Below, in pieces: positions 5,341 through 5,864 of a stretch of DNA of 5,864 bases; position 1 is the stretch's first letter, and each line of letters begins with the position of its first letter. The stretch is from positions 1-5,864 of the forward strand of contig JAUPLM010000175.1 of the NCBI GenBank assembly GCA_030836965.1, in the 5' to 3' direction. The translations under genes were made by a program, and so were the position numbers. A model generated the notes under the pieces. The model saw only the letters and a program-made list of their open reading frames with translations, made no database searches and was not told the DNA's origin. This DNA comes from Thermodesulfobacteriota bacterium. Lineage in GTDB: Bacteria > Desulfobacterota > Desulfobacteria > Desulfobacterales > RPRI01.

Positions 5341-5864
5341 ATGTTTAAAATTGTTAAACGTGAAGAGATGGCTGGGGGCACCGTGATTCTGAATGAGATC
5401 GAAGCGCCTTTGATTGCCCAGAAAGCAAAGCCGGGCCAGTTTGTGATCATTAAGGCCAATGAAACAGGAGAGAGGATTCCGCTTACCATGGCCGATACCG
5501 ACCCGAAAAAAGGAACGATAACCGTAATTTACATGGTTGTCGGAAAATCGACCGCTCTTTTCAAGACGCTTAAAGTGGGTGAAGGCTACCAGGATGTCAT
5601 AGGGCCCCTTGGAAAGCCGACGCATATTGAAAAGCTCGGAACGGTTGTTTGCGTGGGAGGCGGAACAGGTGTCGCGGTTCTCCATCCGATTACAAGGGCG
5701 CTTAAAGAGGCCGGGAACCACGTGATAGGAATTATTGGGGCCAGGAATAAGGGGCTTCTTATTCTTGAAGACCAGATGAGGGCCGCTTCAAGCGAGCTTC
5801 ATGTATGTACCGACGACGGATCATACGGGCATCACGGATTTGTTACCGAGATCGGAAGAGCACA
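5341..5864 (+). CDS. nfnA: NfnA/SudB-type FAD/NAD-binding subunit (partial, 3' end missing)
   Basis: This is the N-terminal 174 codons of a protein usually about 280 residues long. It belongs to the sulfide/dihydroorotate dehydrogenase-like FAD/NAD-binding family. NfnA pairs with NfnB to form the cytoplasmic electron-bifurcating enzyme that couples NADH, ferredoxin and NADPH. The N-terminus MFKIVKREEM, AKPGQFVII at 29-37 and the FAD-binding ERIPLTMAD at 44-52 are typical. GPLGKP is at 88-93, the NAD-binding loop VGGGTGVAVLHP at 105-116, IIGARN at 131-136, ILEDQM at 141-146 and TDDGSYGHHGFVT at 157-169. The loop has Val where many relatives have Pro after GxA. The missing C-terminal part would carry the cysteines for the [2Fe-2S] cluster. 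Codons after about 5848 are probably adapter, so the last residues (IGRA) are not trustworthy. PyrK is less likely given the close match to NfnA-type motifs. Confidence 0.88.
   Translation, partial: MFKIVKREEMAGGTVILNEIEAPLIAQKAKPGQFVIIKANETGERIPLTMADTDPKKGTITVIYMVVGKSTALFKTLKVGEGYQDVIGPLGKPTHIEKLGTVVCVGGGTGVAVLHPITRALKEAGNHVIGIIGARNKGLLILEDQMRAASSELHVCTDDGSYGHHGFVTEIGRA
5849..5864 (+). other. Illumina TruSeq adapter remnant at contig end
   Basis: AGATCGGAAGAGCACA is identical to the first 16 bases of the standard TruSeq read-1 adapter. It lies exactly at the end of the window. A 16-base match by chance at this spot is very unlikely, so these bases should be treated as artefact. Confidence 0.92.

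Noticed and set aside
5237..5386. Small 49-codon ORF starting in the divergent intergenic region
   Set aside because: It has no ribosome site, overlaps the nfnA promoter, ribosome site and start in another frame, and shows no recognisable motif.

Overview
The window reads as chromosomal DNA from an anaerobic Gram-negative bacterium. The best guess is a sulfate-reducer-like Desulfobacterota (old Deltaproteobacteria), probably an uncultured lineage assembled from short reads. Three things point there: a CoxD/CoxE-like MoxR-VWA pair, an NfnA/SudB-type subunit of flavin-based electron bifurcation, and an outer-membrane-type lipoprotein. Base composition looks balanced, slightly AT-rich by eye. 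The lineage is inferred from gene content and was not tested. The right edge is almost certainly a contig end, because the last 16 bases equal the start of the Illumina TruSeq adapter.

Layout. (1) 46-894, + strand: MoxR-family AAA+ ATPase. (2) 906-1032: a 127-bp non-coding spacer built from degenerate 7-nt units, first CGAANNN and then ACCANNN, running up to the next start codon. (3) 1033-2223, + strand: VWA-domain protein, the usual partner of this MoxR type. (4) 3614-2232, - strand: lipoprotein with two CsgG-like domains joined by a Pro/Glu-rich linker; it converges on the VWA gene with 8 bp between stops. (5) 4260-3649, - strand: WrbA-type quinone oxidoreductase. (6) 5080-4298, - strand: TatD-type metal-dependent DNase. 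(7) 5081-5340: a 260-bp divergent intergenic region with plausible promoters for both sides. (8) 5341 to the window end, + strand: N-terminal part of NfnA (SudB-like), cut off by the contig end.

The genes form three groups. The MoxR ATPase and VWA protein should act together as a chaperone-like pair that remodels or loads metal into an unidentified client. tatD, wrbA and the lipoprotein gene are spaced 37 and 34 nt apart on one strand and look like an operon, although their products share no obvious pathway. nfnA is divergently transcribed and normally precedes nfnB, which would lie beyond the edge. No RNA genes, CRISPR arrays, insertion sequences or convincing factor-independent terminators were seen. 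The most unusual items are the heptanucleotide-periodic spacer inside the moxR-VWA pair, the two-domain lipoprotein and the adapter-derived end.
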